Source of the DNA: Halomonas ramblicola
GTDB lineage: Bacteria > Pseudomonadota > Gammaproteobacteria > Pseudomonadales > Halomonadaceae
DNA length: 64,000 bases
Direction: 5' to 3'
NCBI RefSeq assembly: GCF_030409215.1
Contig: NZ_JAUFPL010000020.1
Coordinates: 1 to 64,000, forward strand
The notes below the pieces were generated by a model that was not told where the DNA came from, did no database searches, and was given only the letters and a program-made list of their open reading frames with translations. Shown here piece after piece: positions 11,929 through 21,367 of this stretch (its first letter is position 1; each line of letters begins with the position of its first letter). A program made the translations under genes and the position numbers.

Positions 11929-12888
11929 TTAGCGCATGGTCTGGTGGTCGTCGCGCAGGTAGTCGAGCAGCATCAGCAGGTCATCCGGCAGGGGGGCACG
12001 GAAGGTCAGCATCGCGCCGCTGACCGGATGCACGAAGGCCAGCTTGCGGGCGTGCAGCGCCTGGCGCGGGAGCTCGCGCAGGATCTCCTTGAGCGGCTCC
12101 GAGGCACCGGCGGGCAGCTTCAGCCGGCCACCATAGACCGGATCGCCCACCAGGGGATAGCGCAGATGCGCCAGGTGCACGCGGATCTGGTGGGTACGCC
12201 CGGTCTCCAGCCGGCAGCGCACATGGGTATGGGCCCGGAAGCGCTCGACCACCCGATAGTGGGTCACCGCCGGCTTGCCCGAGGCGGTCACCGCCTGGCG
12301 CTTGCGATCCTTGGGATGACGACCGATGGACGCCTCCACCGTGCCACCGGCGGTCATCACCCCCACCGCCACGGCATCGTACTCCCGCGATACCGTGCGG
12401 GCCTGCAGCTGCTCCACCAGGGCCGTCTGGGCGGCCAGGGTCTTGGCCACCACCATCAGCCCGCTGGTGTCCTTGTCCAGGCGGTGGACGATGCCCGCCC
12501 GCGGCACGCCGGCCAGTTCCGGGCAGTGATGCAGCAGGGCGTTGAGCAGGGTGCCGTCCGGGTTGCCGGCCGCCGGATGAACCACCAGGCCCGCCGGCTT
12601 GTCGATCACCAGCACCTCGTCGTCCTCGAACACCACCGCCAGCGGGATGTCCTCCGGCTCGAAGCGGGTGTCATCCTCGATCTGGGTAGACAGGCTGAGC
12701 CGCTCGCCGCCGTAGACCTTGTCCTTGGGCTTGGCCGTGCGGCCGTCCAGGGTCAGGTCGCCGGCCTTGATCCAGGCCTTGATCCGCTCCCGCGAGTAAT
12801 CGGCGAAAAGTTCGGCCGCCGCCTGGTCCAGGCGGTGGCCGGCCATGGCGTCGGGAACGCGTTGCTGTGCTTCCAGGGTCTGGGACAT
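11929..12888 (-). CDS. rluD: 23S rRNA pseudouridine(1911/1915/1917) synthase RluD
   Basis: Isomerises three uridines in helix 69 of 23S rRNA, a step tied to 50S maturation. 319 aa: an N-terminal S4 RNA-binding domain (about residues 15-75, [21 protein letters not shown]) and the catalytic domain with [10 protein letters not shown], where D is the nucleophile, and [11 protein letters not shown] chose ATG 12888 by homology to the short N-termini of RluD; its ribosome binding site is poor, and the frame stays open to 12936. Divergent from bamD, as in many gammaproteobacteria. Confidence 0.95.
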   Translation of the reverse strand: MSQTLEAQQRVPDAMAGHRLDQAAAELFADYSRERIKAWIKAGDLTLDGRTAKPKDKVYGGERLSLSTQIEDDTRFEPEDIPLAVVFEDDEVLVIDKPAGLVVHPAAGNPDGTLLNALLHHCPELAGVPRAGIVHRLDKDTSGLMVVAKTLAAQTALVEQLQARTVSREYDAVAVGVMTAGGTVEASIGRHPKDRKRQAVTASGKPAVTHYRVVERFRAHTHVRCRLETGRTHQIRVHLAHLRYPLVGDPVYGGRLKLPAGASEPLKEILRELPRQALHARKLAFVHPVSGAMLTFRAPLPDDLLMLLDYLRDDHQTMR

Positions 12889-13028
12889 GGACGTGGGGTT
12901 GGCCGTTTGCGGGTGTCGAGGTCGGGGCGCCGCCAATGACTGCGTTTTGCCGCGCAGTGCTTTATAGTGAGCGGGTTTGCGGCCGATTCTACCACGGCCA
13001 GTCCGCGTTGTTTGCCACGAGGATCACG

Positions 13029-13916
13029 ATGCGCGTTTCCACCCCCACTGCCCGTCTCGCGGCCCTGTTGCTGGCCACCGGCCTGCTGGCGGGCTGCTCC
13101 ATCTTTGGCGGCGACTCCTCCGACGACCCTCGCAATAGCGGCGTCTTCCCCGAGGATGCCGGCCCCTCCCAGCCGGTGCAGGAGGAGGATGACGAGTTCG
13201 CCGGCACCAGCGAACGCGAGCTCTACGAGGAGGCGCGCGATGCCCTGGAGCGCCGCAACTTCACCTCTGCCATCAGCCGGCTCGAGGCCCTGGACACCCG
13301 CTACCCGTTCGGCAATCACGCCGAGCAGGCCCAGCTGGAACTGATCTACGCCTATTACGAGACCGACGACTGGGAGGCCACCCGCGCCGCCGCCAACCGT
13401 TTCATCCGCCTGCACCCCAGCCACCCGCAGGCCGACTACGCGCTCTACATGCGCGGGCTGGCCGCCTGGCAGGCCGGCCGCTTCAGCCTCGAGCGCCTCA
13501 AGCTGATCGACATCTCCAAGCGTGACCTGGGCGCCTCCCGCGAGGCCTACACCGACTTCAGCGAGCTGGTGCGCCTCTACCCCAACAGCCAGTACGCCCC
13601 GGATGCCCGACAGCGCATCGTCTACCTGCGCAACCTGCTGTCGCGCCACGAGCTGCACGTGGCCGACTACTACCTGCGCCGTGGCGCCTACCTGGCCGCG
13701 GTGGAGCGTGGCCGCTGGGTGGTGGAGAACTATCCGGAGAGCGAGGCGACCCGCGACGCCCTGGCGGTGATGGTGGAGGGCTACCTGGGCCTGGAGATGC
13801 GCGACCGCGCCCGCGAGGTGCTGCAGGTGCTGATCGACAACGCCCCGGACCACGACCGGCTGCGCGGCCGCACCTTCGAGCCCAAGCACGTCGATGGCGA
13901 ATCGATCTCGGCCTGA
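13029..13916 (+). CDS. bamD: Outer-membrane assembly lipoprotein BamD (ComL)
   Basis: Essential lipoprotein of the BAM complex that inserts beta-barrel proteins. 295 aa: signal peptide with lipobox LLAGC (lipidated Cys23), an acidic linker to about residue 65, then five TPR-like helical repeats (SERELYEEARDAL onward). ATG 13029 has GAGGATCA in front and gives the correct signal peptide; the frame is open further upstream without meaning. A TATAGT hexamer at 12963-12968 may be its -10. Ends in a bidirectional terminator. Confidence 0.95.
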   Translation: MRVSTPTARLAALLLATGLLAGCSIFGGDSSDDPRNSGVFPEDAGPSQPVQEEDDEFAGTSERELYEEARDALERRNFTSAISRLEALDTRYPFGNHAEQAQLELIYAYYETDDWEATRAAANRFIRLHPSHPQADYALYMRGLAAWQAGRFSLERLKLIDISKRDLGASREAYTDFSELVRLYPNSQYAPDARQRIVYLRNLLSRHELHVADYYLRRGAYLAAVERGRWVVENYPESEATRDALAVMVEGYLGLEMRDRAREVLQVLIDNAPDHDRLRGRTFEPKHVDGESISA

Positions 13917-13943
13917 GCCAGGCCCAACGTTACCGCCAGGATG

Positions 13944-13979
13944 AAAAAACCGGCGCTGCCAGGAGCAGCACCGGTTTTT
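13944..13979. terminator. Bidirectional terminator after bamD
   Basis: A-tract, CCGG, GCTGC stem with a CAGGA loop, complementary arm, CCGG and TTTTT. Symmetric A and T tracts suit both bamD and the convergent nadE. Confidence 0.9.
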
Positions 13980-14009
13980 GGATCATAGCCAATCAGCGTT
14001 ACGTCGCAT

Positions 14010-14116
14010 TGTAGGAGGGCAACTTGTTGCGCGATTGGCGCCGACAGGCGCCCGGCGGTGTCGACGTCCATGAGGAGACCTTCGGCCTCCAGTCGCGCAG
14101 CGGAGCTGCCCTCCTA
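14010..14116. repeat. REP-like pair in inverted orientation (copy 1)
   Basis: Begins TGTAGGAGGGCAACTTGTTG, continues with GCGCGATTGGCGCC and ends with the inverted partner TCGCGCAGCGGAGCTGCCCT. The same unit recurs at 21160-21352, 21882-21945 and 29894-30013, always between genes. The two arms can fold into a long cruciform. Confidence 0.8.
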
Positions 14117-14137
14117 TCCACGCGATTGGCGCTATCG

Positions 14138-15769
14138 TCACTCCCCCGGCTGCCAGCCGTTGACGATGGGATAGCGGCGGTCGCGACCGAAGCCGCGGCG
14201 GGTCACGCGAACGCCCACCGGCGCCTGGCGGCGCTTGTACTCGCAGCGGTCCACCAGCTTGACCACCTGGTAGACGTCCTCGCGCTCGAAGCCCGCCTCG
14301 ATGATCGCCTCGGCGCTCATGTCGCCCTCGATATAACGCACCAGGATGGCGTCGAGCACGTCGTAGCCCGGCAGCGAGTCGCTGTCCTGCTGGTCCGGGG
14401 CCAGCTCCGCGGAGGGCGGCCGCTCGATCACCCGCTCGGGGATCGCCGGCGACTGGGTGTTGCGCCAGCGTGCCAGGCGGTAGACCCAGGTCTTGTAGAC
14501 GTCCTTGATGGCGTTGTAGCCGCCCACCATGTCGCCGTAGAGGGTGGCGTAGCCCACCGCCATCTCGCTCTTGTTGCCGGTGGTCAGCACCATCAGGCCC
14601 TTCTTGTTGGAGATCGCCATCAGCAGCACGCCGCGGCAGCGCGACTGCAGGTTCTCCTCGGTGGTATCGCGCCGGGTGCCCTCGAAGGACTCGGCCAGGG
14701 TGTCCATGAAGGCCTCCACCATGGGCTCGATGGGCATGACCTCGTAGTGCACCCCCAGCATGCGTGCCTGCTCCGCGGCGTCCTGCCGGGAGATGTCCGC
14801 GGTGTAGTGGTAGGGCATCATCACCGCCTGCACCCGCTGCGGGCCCAAGGCATCCACGGCGATGGCCAGCGACAGCGCCGAGTCGATCCCCCCGGAGAGC
14901 CCCAGCACCACGCCCTCGAAGCCGCTCTTGTTGACGTAGTCGCGCAGGCCGGTGACCAGGGCGCAGTAGAGGTTCTCCTCCGGCTCCACCTCGGGCTCGG
15001 TTTCGCCGGCCTGGGGCACCCAGCGGCCCTGTTGCTCGACGAACTGCACCGGCATCAACCCCACCGCCCAGTGGGGAGCCTGCACCTTGAGTTCGCCCTG
15101 CGCGTCCACACAGGCGGAACCGCCGTCGAACACCAGCTCATCCTGGCCACCGATCTGGTTGACGTAGACGATGGGTCGCTCGACCGCGGCGGCCCGCTCC
15201 TCCAGCAGGCGCAGGCGCTCGGAGGGCTTGTCCTGGTGGAAGGGCGAGGCGTTGAGGGTGACCAGCACCTGGGCGCCCGCTTCCCGCGCCTGCTGCGCCG
15301 GCCCGGCCTCCCAGATGTCCTCGCAGATCAGCACCCCCAGCTTCATGCCCTTGTGGTCCAGCACCAGCGGCTGGCTGCCCACGGCGAAATAGCGCTGCTC
15401 GTCGAACACCTCATAGTTGGGCAGCGCCTGCTTGGCATACTCCCCCAGCCACTCGCCATCGTAGAGGGCACCGGCCAGGTTCCAGGTCTCGCCCTCACGA
15501 CGACCGGGATACCCCACGATCACCAGCACGTCGCGCACGACCTTCTCGGCCATGCGGGTGCGGGCATCGCGTAATCGCGTCTCCATGGAGGGCCGCAGCA
15601 GCAGGTCTTCCGGGGGATAGCCGGTCAGGAACAGCTCGGGCAGCACCACGATGTCGGCACCATGCTCGATGCGTGCCTCGCGCACCGCCTCGATGGCGCG
15701 GTCGGTGTTGCCGGGAATGTCCCCGACCAGCGGGTCCAGTTGAGCCATCACCAGCGTCAGGTCTTGCAT
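14138..15769 (-). CDS. nadE: Glutamine-dependent NAD+ synthetase
   Basis: Last step of NAD synthesis: amidates nicotinic acid adenine dinucleotide with glutamine and ATP. 543 aa in two domains. The N-terminal nitrilase-type glutaminase (1-250) carries the E-K-C triad, with the cysteine in GVLICEDIWE. The C-terminal synthetase has the P-loop LSGGIDSALS. ATG 15769 gives the family start MQDLTLVMAQLDPLVGD; the long upstream extension of the frame is antisense to the neighbouring gene. No close Shine-Dalgarno is visible. Confidence 0.94.
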   Translation of the reverse strand: MQDLTLVMAQLDPLVGDIPGNTDRAIEAVREARIEHGADIVVLPELFLTGYPPEDLLLRPSMETRLRDARTRMAEKVVRDVLVIVGYPGRREGETWNLAGALYDGEWLGEYAKQALPNYEVFDEQRYFAVGSQPLVLDHKGMKLGVLICEDIWEAGPAQQAREAGAQVLVTLNASPFHQDKPSERLRLLEERAAAVERPIVYVNQIGGQDELVFDGGSACVDAQGELKVQAPHWAVGLMPVQFVEQQGRWVPQAGETEPEVEPEENLYCALVTGLRDYVNKSGFEGVVLGLSGGIDSALSLAIAVDALGPQRVQAVMMPYHYTADISRQDAAEQARMLGVHYEVMPIEPMVEAFMDTLAESFEGTRRDTTEENLQSRCRGVLLMAISNKKGLMVLTTGNKSEMAVGYATLYGDMVGGYNAIKDVYKTWVYRLARWRNTQSPAIPERVIERPPSAELAPDQQDSDSLPGYDVLDAILVRYIEGDMSAEAIIEAGFEREDVYQVVKLVDRCEYKRRQAPVGVRVTRRGFGRDRRYPIVNGWQPGE

Positions 15770-15865
15770 GGGCGTAGAAATCTCTCGAGAATCGATGTAT
15801 ACCCTCATTGTCCCGCAAGGGCGGCCGACTGGCAAAGCCGACCACCCCACCAGGGAGTCTACTGG

Positions 15866-16135
15866 ATGAACCTCTTGCTGATCCGCCTGATCATCTTCGC
15901 CGTGCTGCTCGTCGCCGGCATCAAGCTCTACCGCATGTACCGCGAATGGAAGCTTGACCGCGAGGAGCTGCTGGAGAGCGACGACGAGGCGGCGGGCGAC
16001 GACCAGATGGTGCGCTGCACCTGGTGCAAGGTGCACGTGCCGGAGAGCGAGGCCCTGCGCGACCGGGGCGAGTGGTTCTGCTCCAGCGCCCACCGCGACC
16101 GCTACCTGCAGGAGCAGGGCGGGGACGAGCAATAG
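15866..16135 (+). CDS. Small membrane-anchored zinc-ribbon protein (PP0621 family)
   Basis: 89-aa protein: an N-terminal transmembrane helix (residues 1-20), a charged linker, and a treble-clef-like motif CTWCKVHVPESEA...WFCSSAHRDRYL with two CxxC/Cx2H-type ligand pairs. This is the small family annotated PP0621 in pseudomonads, of unknown function, often next to type IV pilus or nadE genes. ATG 15866 is preceded by GGGAG. Divergent from nadE. A TAGCGC/GCGCTA hairpin right after the stop may end transcription. Confidence 0.85.
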   Translation: MNLLLIRLIIFAVLLVAGIKLYRMYREWKLDREELLESDDEAAGDDQMVRCTWCKVHVPESEALRDRGEWFCSSAHRDRYLQEQGGDEQ

Positions 16136-16270
16136 CGCTTCATCGAGCGCTAATATTCAAGGCAGCATCGGCGCACACGACCCGTAGGAGAAGGCTGACA
16201 GGGCCCAGACGAGGCTTGGCTAGGGTGAAAGAACCACCCATGCACAAGGAGTCTCGCTCCGGGAGGCCTC

Positions 16271-16807
16271 ATGCACCCCGTCTCTCCTCGGGCCCGAGGC
16301 GGTTGCCGCCTACACTCCGGCCTGACGCTGATCGAGCTGATCGTCGCCATCGCCGTGCTGGCCATTACGGTCACTTGGGCCATTCCCGGCTTCCAGCAGT
16401 TCACGGCGCGCAACCAGGTCGCCGCCGAGGTGATGCGGATCAAGACGGCGCTGGCACTGGCCAGGAATACCGCCGTGATGCGGCGCGCCACCATCTCGGT
16501 GTGCGCCAGCCCAGGGCCGCCCTATACCCACTGCACCTTCGATGACTGGGACCATGACTGGGTGATCGTGGAGGGGGAGGCAAGCGGAGGCAGCCTGGCG
16601 GGAGATACTGTGCTGCGTGTGTTGGAGGCTTCAGACGAGGTCGCCGTCAGCTTCAACAGGGACGACCGCCCAGTGCGGTTCTCCGCACTGGGTAGGTCGC
16701 AGGGGTATAATGGGACATTCAACCTTTGCGCGAAAGAGCAGAATACAACCAATATCGTGCTGAACAACCTTGGAAGGGTTGAGGTTAAAGGATCAACTTC
16801 ATGCTGA
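16271..16807 (+). CDS. Type IV minor pseudopilin, GspH/FimT family
   Basis: 178 aa. Class III prepilin signal: a basic leader ending in G16, then LTLIELIVAIAVLAITVTW with the conserved Glu at mature position 5. The C-terminal part fits the GspH/FimT beta domain. Cleavage would follow Gly by PilD; Leu instead of Phe at +1 is tolerated. GGGAGG precedes ATG 16271. It faces the five-gene pilin cluster on the minus strand and ends 2 bp from it, so the two groups are convergent. Likely part of the pilus priming complex. Confidence 0.85.
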   Translation: MHPVSPRARGGCRLHSGLTLIELIVAIAVLAITVTWAIPGFQQFTARNQVAAEVMRIKTALALARNTAVMRRATISVCASPGPPYTHCTFDDWDHDWVIVEGEASGGSLAGDTVLRVLEASDEVAVSFNRDDRPVRFSALGRSQGYNGTFNLCAKEQNTTNIVLNNLGRVEVKGSTSC

Positions 16808-16808
16808 C

Positions 16809-18053
16809 TCATGCACTTGGACTTTCCAGCTCATACCACCGATCAATAAAGCCAGCTACCGGAACCATTATAAAACCGCTACTCAACGCCTCGAAATCAA
16901 TTCCACCATTCCTAGTTATTGACCCTCCAGAAACAATCGAGCCATAGATCTTTGACTCACCATTTTGAGTAATATCTCCATCGGCATGGTAAGCGGCATA
17001 GGAATCATCGCTACCATTAAGAATTATATCACCCCCTGACACGATATAGGTATCGACTTCACCAGTGCCATCGGAGTCAGGATCACCGAGATTCGAGCTT
17101 CCTCCATGAATTATATCCCCACTGGCCATTATGACCGCCCCATTGAAGCTTCCAGAAAGATTGAGAACCCCAGGACAGTAAAACCTTTTACTTTCCCAGC
17201 CATCCGCCGTAGAATAGGACTGATCTCCTGAGAGGTCTAGCGAGCATTCACCACCAGCATCAACAGCAAGAACCTGGTAGGTCGTGGAGTTTGATGGCCC
17301 AGCATCTAATGCTGAAGCATCAACCCCAGGAAGGTCACTACCTGAGTAACCAAGATCATTCATCTCCTGAACGATAACCTCAGCAGCTGAAGGGACACTC
17401 ATGGTGGCAGCGCCTGAGGATGCACAGATAACAGTAGAACACTCTCCATTTTCTGAATACTCTACATCTTTATCGTTCGTCGTTACTTGGCCACTAGCGG
17501 TAATGCTCCCCACTGTTGAATCGGTCAATTGCTTTATGTCAACATCAGCATTGGCATGCACATTACCCACGATGGTCGAATTACCATTCATGGTTATATT
17601 CCCATCTGCCAACATCCCTTCTATCTCATTCTCACCGGGCGGTATCAACACGACCCGGATTTCTCTAGCCGATAGCGTTTCGGCATCACGATAGACCCGC
17701 CCAAGGCTGTACCCAACCACCTCCCCATCTTCACAAACCAACTTGGTATTATAATCTCTATCAAGGCCACCCGAACTGGAATAGCTCACACTATCAGGAT
17801 CATCCAGAATGGTTCCATTAACGGAACAATTGGGTGGACTGCTTGGCCCATAATTATCCCTTACGAACCCTATCATATCCTTGACGCCAACTTCAGATGC
17901 CTGTAGTGCACTCGAAAAAAGTCGATAGTTCCCCGTCATTCTCTCTTCGAAGAGGGCTGCACTAACCCCTGACAACCCCAGCATAATGGCCACTACCAAT
18001 ACCACCATGCTCATTATGAGAGCCGCACCACTCTGCCTCGTCCTCATGATCAT
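16809..18053 (-). CDS. pilX: PilX-like minor pilin with a repeat-rich C-terminal domain
   Basis: 414 aa, more than twice the usual PilX length. The N-terminus SGAALIMSMVVLVVAIMLGL followed by ERMTGNYR and ALQASE is the PilX N-terminal domain. From about residue 145 there are repeated Gly/Asn/Ser turns (DGNITMNG, SGDIIHGG, GGDIILNG, DGDITQNG, GGSITRNG), which suggest a beta-helix like those of bactofilins. AT-rich relative to its neighbours. Its ATG overlaps the pilW stop by 4 nt. Last gene of the cluster; no pilY1 follows. Assigned by position and N-terminus; the function of the C-terminal part is unknown. Confidence 0.75.
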   Translation of the reverse strand: MIMRTRQSGAALIMSMVVLVVAIMLGLSGVSAALFEERMTGNYRLFSSALQASEVGVKDMIGFVRDNYGPSSPPNCSVNGTILDDPDSVSYSSSGGLDRDYNTKLVCEDGEVVGYSLGRVYRDAETLSAREIRVVLIPPGENEIEGMLADGNITMNGNSTIVGNVHANADVDIKQLTDSTVGSITASGQVTTNDKDVEYSENGECSTVICASSGAATMSVPSAAEVIVQEMNDLGYSGSDLPGVDASALDAGPSNSTTYQVLAVDAGGECSLDLSGDQSYSTADGWESKRFYCPGVLNLSGSFNGAVIMASGDIIHGGSSNLGDPDSDGTGEVDTYIVSGGDIILNGSDDSYAAYHADGDITQNGESKIYGSIVSGGSITRNGGIDFEALSSGFIMVPVAGFIDRWYELESPSA

Positions 18054-18616
18054 GAACCTCCGAATTCAATCACTTCGCTCACTCTGGAGCGATTCGCCAC
18101 CATAAACTTGACCTCTTCATCTTTTAGACGACCATCATCATCCACCAAGGTCACGGAAACCAAGACTCCATAGTTCCCCGCCATGTATGAAAATCCGATT
18201 GAGCCGACCCCGATCACCAAGGCATCTGCGGTTGAGCAACTTGGATTCAAGTAAATGGAGCCACCATCTTCATAATACTCCACCGAATAATCGGCATCAG
18301 ATGGGCACATTGAGTTTCCTGGCCGATCGACATGATGCATGATAAGGCTTTCCTGATCCGCCGCGATACTGAAAGACTCGGCACTTCTGATATCATAAGA
18401 AAGGGAGTCCACGATAAATCTGAGTGTCTCCTGCCTTTCACTCAAGGACGAAATTTGCCCAAAGGATTGTTTTCCGGAAAAAAAGATCTGAAATGCACCT
18501 AAAGTAACAATCAAGCCAATAAGAAGAGCCACCATCAGCTCTACAAGAGAAAACCCACTATGCCGGTGCCCATAATAAGTCGCACGACACCAAGCCCCTC
18601 TAGTTCCCGCCATCAT
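18050..18616 (-). CDS. pilW: PilW-like minor pilin
   Basis: 188 aa. Prepilin signal HSGFSLVELMVALLIGLIVT with mature Glu5, then a PilW-type body (FFSGKQSF, RFIVDSLSYDIRSAE). Shorter than P. aeruginosa PilW. Lies 2 nt after pilV and overlaps pilX by 4 nt, so one transcript. Two adjacent ATG codons at 18616 and 18613. Codon use is lower in GC than the housekeeping genes on both sides, a sign of separate ancestry or relaxed selection. Confidence 0.8.
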   Translation of the reverse strand: MMAGTRGAWCRATYYGHRHSGFSLVELMVALLIGLIVTLGAFQIFFSGKQSFGQISSLSERQETLRFIVDSLSYDIRSAESFSIAADQESLIMHHVDRPGNSMCPSDADYSVEYYEDGGSIYLNPSCSTADALVIGVGSIGFSYMAGNYGVLVSVTLVDDDGRLKDEEVKFMVANRSRVSEVIEFGGS

Positions 18617-18618
18617 AG

Positions 18619-19062
18619 TTAAGGCACCTCACCGATCAGGTCAGTCTCATAAACCAGCTCTGAAACCACCTCGTCTTTAAACCTTTCATCCACCCATCCG
18701 ACGGTGATCACGTACTTACACCCGGTACGAGCCACTGCACCAGCCTTGTCTAAAGAGGGTAGAAACTGTTCCCATTGCTGATGCCAAGAGTCAACAACTC
18801 CATCCAGCCCTGCACCGCTTGGGCAATCGGGAGGATTAGTTGCCATTTCTACCCATAGCCTCTCAATCATGTCCTGACCAGCTACCGTCGCCATAGATCT
18901 TTGATATGACACATGGGAACTTTTCATTGACTTGAATTGTAAAGCCGTTATGGTAATCGCCCCAAAGGCCAGCACCAGAACAGCCACCAGCACCTCTAGA
19001 AGGGTGAATCCTTTTTCTCGCTTCCTGGCTCTGAAGCCAATATGGCGCTTATCCGCAGTCAC
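18619..19062 (-). CDS. pilV: PilV-like minor pilin
   Basis: 147 aa with prepilin signal KGFTLLEVLVAVLVLAFGAI and the PilV-type continuation LQFKSMKSSH. The start is taken as GTG 19062, which overlaps the end of fimT by 14 nt and gives a 17-residue basic leader. PilV, PilW, PilX and FimU-type proteins form the tip complex that starts pilus assembly in the inner membrane. Confidence 0.82.
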   Translation of the reverse strand: MTADKRHIGFRARKREKGFTLLEVLVAVLVLAFGAITITALQFKSMKSSHVSYQRSMATVAGQDMIERLWVEMATNPPDCPSGAGLDGVVDSWHQQWEQFLPSLDKAGAVARTGCKYVITVGWVDERFKDEVVSELVYETDLIGEVP

Positions 19063-19552
19063 TGCCGACCCTCCCAGCTAAGCCGATACATATGGATTCT
19101 TGATTTCCCTCTCCATGAGACAGGTCAAACTGGACAGTCGATGATCCGGACAAACGTCCTAAGCTATTGAAAGTTACCTTGCCATCACTAGTCGTCGATA
19201 TGTTCACCGGTGAACCGCTTTCATCTCTCACCCTCAGGCACTGGATATCCGCAGGGCAATTCACCACGCTTGAGCCATCTCCATCCCAGACTTCGAGCGT
19301 CCAGCCTGCTCCGTCGGCATCCGAAGCCAGCACTGCCGTAACGGCATCACGCTGTTTGACCGCTTCACTTCTCGCATAGTTGAGTCCGGTCAATATTTCG
19401 TTGTGATCCGCCACCAGTTGGTTGCGTGCGATAAGGCCTTGAAAATTCGGCACCGCCACAGTCGCCAGGATTACCGCTACTGCTAACGTCACCAGCAGCT
19501 CAATCAGCGTAAAGCCCGAGTCCTTTTTCGTCTTACCAGCAGTCGGTTCCAC
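19049..19552 (-). CDS. fimT: FimT/FimU-type minor pilin (GspH family)
   Basis: 167 aa. Prepilin signal DSGFTLIELLVTLAVAVILA, then PNFQGLIARNQLVAD and LNYARSEAVKQ, which are the GspH/FimT hallmarks. The only start is GTG 19552, inside the last codons of pilE (20-nt overlap), so translation is probably coupled. Second gene of the pilE-fimT-pilV-pilW-pilX operon. Confidence 0.85.
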   Translation of the reverse strand: MEPTAGKTKKDSGFTLIELLVTLAVAVILATVAVPNFQGLIARNQLVADHNEILTGLNYARSEAVKQRDAVTAVLASDADGAGWTLEVWDGDGSSVVNCPADIQCLRVRDESGSPVNISTTSDGKVTFNSLGRLSGSSTVQFDLSHGEGNQESICIGLAGRVGSDCG

Positions 19553-19973
19553 CGGCCCCCCTCACTCCCTGATGATTCAGAGTAAAGTTGCCACAGGCAT
19601 CAGTGGACTGTGCGCCTTGAGGTGCCGCCTGAAGTGTATAGGTCGAGGTCGTCAGCGTCGGTGCCGTGATCTCATAAAAACCTTCTTCAGAAGTAACTGA
19701 AAAGGACACACAGGCATTGCCACTGCCATCATCCGTATAGTCGCTCGACACCGTGTAGCAACGTTCCAGTTGACCGGCGATATTGGTCAATGCCGACATA
19801 GCATCCGTCCGCCGCGCTTCCTGGACGTAACGCGTGTAGCTGGGATAGGCGATGGCTGCCAGGATCGCGACAACAGCTACCGCAATCATCAGTTCGATGA
19901 GCGTGAAGCCGGCGGATCGCCGGGTGCTGCCTGGGGTGGCCCTTGGCCTGCGTCGAGTGCTCGGTTCGGTCAC
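19533..19973 (-). CDS. pilE: PilE-like type IV pilin
   Basis: 146 aa with prepilin signal SAGFTLIELMIAVAVVAILA and the PilE continuation IAYPSYTRYVQEARRTDA, ending in the disulfide loop DACGNFTLNHQG...DCW. I chose GTG 19973: GGAG lies 9 nt upstream and the 24-residue leader is basic; no ATG is available in a sensible place. The frame runs on to 20327 through the ispH terminator and is not coding there. First gene of the minor-pilin operon, next to ispH as in Pseudomonas. Confidence 0.85.
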   Translation of the reverse strand: MTEPSTRRRPRATPGSTRRSAGFTLIELMIAVAVVAILAAIAYPSYTRYVQEARRTDAMSALTNIAGQLERCYTVSSDYTDDGSGNACVSFSVTSEEGFYEITAPTLTTSTYTLQAAPQGAQSTDACGNFTLNHQGVRGAGGTDCW

Positions 19974-20049
19974 GCGGCGCTTCTCCGTGGTTTGGTTACG
20001 AACGGTTTCAGTATGTATCAGGGCCTGGGTTCCCGCTAGGTCACCAACG

Positions 20050-20075
20050 AAAAAAGCCGGGCGTCTGCCCGGCTT
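20050..20075 (-). terminator. Intrinsic terminator of ispH
   Basis: Minus strand AAGCCGGGC-AGAC-GCCCGGCTT followed by TTTTCG; separates ispH from the pilin operon. Confidence 0.9.
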
Positions 20076-20148
20076 CCCTGCCTGGTCCGTCGCTGGCTCC
20101 TGGCCCACCGTGTAAGCGGCGGTAACATACCAAGGCAGTGTAGCAGGC

Positions 20149-21102
20149 TCAGCCGCTGGCGATGACCCGTTCACGCAGCTCGCGGGGCATGGAGAAGGTG
20201 ATGGTCTCGGCGCGGCCGTCCAGTTCCTGGGGGGTGTGGGCGCCCAATGCCTTGAGTCGCTCGATGACGCCCTGCACCAGCACCTCGGGGGCGCTGGCCC
20301 CGGCGGTGACGCCGACCGCGGAGACACCGTCGAGCCAGGCGGGGTCGATCTGCTCGGCGCTGTCGATCAGGTAGGCCGGGGTGCCGACGCGCTCGGAGAG
20401 CTCGCGCAGGCGGTTGGAGTTGGAGCTGTTGGGGCTGCCCACCACCAGCAGCAGGTCGCTGCCGGCGGCCAGTTCGCGCACGGCGTCCTGGCGGTTCTGG
20501 GTGGCATAGCAGATGTCGTCCTTGCGCGGTCCCTGGATCTCGGGGAACTTGTCGCGCAGGGCGTCGATCACCCGGGCGGTGTCGTCCATGGACAGCGTGG
20601 TCTGGGTGACGAAGGCCAGCCGGCCGGGGTCCTTCACCTCCAGCGCCGCCACGTCCTGCTCGTCCTCCACCAGGTAGATGGCGCCGCCGTGGGAGGTGTC
20701 GTAGCGCCCCATGGTGCCCTCCACCTCGGGGTGCCCCTCGTGGCCGATCAGGATGCACTCCTCGCCGCGCCGGGCGTAGCGCAGCACCTCCATGTGCACC
20801 TTGGTGACCAGCGGGCAGGTGGCATCGAACACCCGCAGGCCACGGCGCTCGGCCTCCTGCTGCACGGCGCGGGAGACGCCGTGGGCGGAGAAGATGACGA
20901 TGACGTCGTCGGGGACCTCGTGGAGCTCCTCGACGAAGATGGCGCCACGCTCGCGCAGGCTGTCCACCACGAAGCGGTTGTGGACCACCTCGTGGCGCAC
21001 GTAGATCGGCGGGCCGAAGACGTCGAGCGCCCGGTTGACGATCTCGATGGCGCGGTCGACGCCGGCGCAGAAGCCGCGGGGGTTGGCCAGCTTGATTTGC
21101 AT
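20149..21102 (-). CDS. ispH: 4-hydroxy-3-methylbut-2-enyl diphosphate reductase
   Basis: Last step of the MEP isoprenoid pathway: a [4Fe-4S] enzyme giving IPP and DMAPP. 317 aa. The three cluster cysteines are in [12 protein letters not shown] (Cys12), [11 protein letters not shown] and [11 protein letters not shown]. Catalytic EGT is in [13 protein letters not shown] 21102 gives the canonical [15 protein letters not shown]; the upstream extension of the frame only translates REP repeats. Promoter-distal gene of ribF-ileS-lspA-fkpB-ispH. Confidence 0.97.
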   Translation of the reverse strand: MQIKLANPRGFCAGVDRAIEIVNRALDVFGPPIYVRHEVVHNRFVVDSLRERGAIFVEELHEVPDDVIVIFSAHGVSRAVQQEAERRGLRVFDATCPLVTKVHMEVLRYARRGEECILIGHEGHPEVEGTMGRYDTSHGGAIYLVEDEQDVAALEVKDPGRLAFVTQTTLSMDDTARVIDALRDKFPEIQGPRKDDICYATQNRQDAVRELAAGSDLLLVVGSPNSSNSNRLRELSERVGTPAYLIDSAEQIDPAWLDGVSAVGVTAGASAPEVLVQGVIERLKALGAHTPQELDGRAETITFSMPRELRERVIASG

Positions 21103-21159
21103 GGTTGCCTTGCCTTGATGCTCTGGCATCTGCCTGTTGATACGTTGGGTGGAGACCGC

Positions 21160-21352
21160 CGGGGCGCCTGCGGCGCCAATCGCGCAGCGAAGCTGCCCTC
21201 CTACCATGGTGGCATACGCCGGCAGCGACGACAGCCGGGCGCCTGCAGCACCAGTCGCGCAGCGGAGCTGCCCTCCAAGCATGGTGGCATGCGCCGGCAG
21301 CGACGGCCGGGGCGCCTGCGGCGCCAGTCGCGCAGCGGAGCTGCCCTCCTAC
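21160..21352. repeat. Tandem REP-like array, three units (copy 2)
   Basis: The unit GGGCGCCTGCGGCGCC...CGCGCAGCGGAGCTGCCCTCC starts at 21162, 21237 and 21310, spacings of 75 and 73 bp. Between the units is a shared filler containing ATGGTGGCAT and CGCCGGCAGCGAC. Units differ by a few substitutions, so the array is not very recent. It fills the whole gap between fkpB and ispH inside one operon. Confidence 0.85.
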
Positions 21353-21367
21353 AATAGCCTTGTCGCC

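Noticed and set aside
21160..21352. N-terminal extension of IspH into the repeat array
   Set aside because: The frame stays open through the REP units, but the family start and a ribosome binding site are at 21102.
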